From positions 1-13,432 of the forward strand of contig CAMBHC010000036.1 of assembly GCA_945866285.1 (NCBI GenBank): a DNA stretch of 13,432 bases, read 5' to 3'. Below are positions 13,278 to 13,432 of the stretch, piece after piece. The translations under genes were made by a program, and so were the position numbers. The notes below the pieces were generated by a model that did no database searches, was not told the DNA's origin, and saw nothing but the letters and a program-made list of their open reading frames with translations. Origin of the DNA: Candidatus Sulfopaludibacter sp. SbA3 (GTDB taxonomy: Bacteria > Acidobacteriota > Vicinamibacteria > Vicinamibacterales > UBA2999). Position 1 is the first letter of the stretch. Each line of letters starts with the position of its first letter.

Positions 13278-13432
13278 GTGCTTCGTGGCAACTCGCCGGC
13301 GAAAATTGACGACAAGGGTCGACTCAAGGTCCCGAACGGCTTTCGCGTCGTGATTCAAAAGGATCACGGCTCGGAGCTATTCGTGACGAGCCTGACCGGC
13401 CAGTCTGTACGCATTTATCCAATGCCGGTATG
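13278..13432 (+). CDS. mraZ: MraZ transcriptional regulator (N-terminal 51 codons; runs off window)
   Basis: A SpoVT/AbrB-like DNA-binding protein that represses the division and cell-wall (dcw) cluster it usually heads. Visible residues give LRGNSPAKIDDKGRLKVP (2-19), containing the conserved D11xxxR15 motif, then ELFVTS (33-38) and VRIYPMPV (44-51). This is the first of the two repeats of the family; the second is beyond the edge. The start is GTG at 13278, preceded by the ribosome site GGGAG (13267-13271) with spacing 6. The out-of-frame ATG at 13276 is not used, and a TAG in frame at 13263 rules out earlier starts. The third operator repeat overlaps the ribosome site. Confidence 0.95.
   Translation, partial: MLRGNSPAKIDDKGRLKVPNGFRVVIQKDHGSELFVTSLTGQSVRIYPMPV

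Noticed and set aside
13119..13367. 82-codon minus-strand frame in the mraZ upstream region
   Set aside because: It is antisense to the mraZ promoter, operator and first codons, all of which are strongly supported.
1..13432. CRISPR arrays, tRNA/rRNA genes, insertion sequences, phage genes, defence systems
   Set aside because: I found no regularly spaced repeats, cloverleaf sequences, transposase or integrase motifs, or defence-family domains. The window looks like core envelope and metabolic DNA rather than a mobile island.

Overview
This is a high-GC bacterial window with no tRNA, rRNA, CRISPR array or insertion sequence that I can see. Three things suggest Acidobacteriota, possibly a Vicinamibacteria-like lineage: a fused alpha-beta 2-oxo-acid dehydrogenase E1, the MraZ N-terminus, and TAG as the commonest stop codon. 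The assignment rests on protein character alone and is moderate at best.

Layout, left to right. (1) Positions 1-1681, minus strand: 560 residues of a fused thiamine-diphosphate E1 subunit that runs off the left edge. (2) Positions 1744-2395, plus strand: a small cupin and an 88-residue 'mini-LemA', starting from a promoter set back-to-back with that of E1. (3) Positions 2423-6593, minus strand: yqeY, a leader with an intrinsic terminator, murJ (lipid II flippase), an MFS exporter overlapping murJ, and a rhomboid protease whose frame is interrupted by an in-frame TAG. (4) Positions 6655-8548, minus strand: a long GNAT-type acyltransferase and a secreted protein with an STN/secretin-N-like domain and a proline-rich tail. 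(5) Positions 8617-13040, minus strand: a tightly packed surface-glycan operon, read from right to left as GT2 with membrane tail, DPM1-like GT2, a third GT2, a nucleotide-sugar SDR and a DegT-type aminotransferase. (6) Positions 13278-13432, plus strand: the first 51 codons of mraZ, normally the first gene of the dcw (division and cell wall) cluster, with a consensus promoter and a three-repeat MraZ operator.

The theme from murJ rightward is envelope construction. Polyprenyl-phosphate-sugar synthases and amino-sugar enzymes probably feed a glycan, MurJ flips the peptidoglycan precursor, and mraZ opens the cell-wall gene cluster. The E1, cupin and mini-LemA genes at the left are not obviously connected to this.

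The points most worth a second look are the amber-interrupted rhomboid, the internally deleted LemA-like protein, the paired extended -10 promoters with a near-leaderless E1 transcript, the possible attenuator before murJ, and an SDR with Asn in place of the catalytic Tyr.
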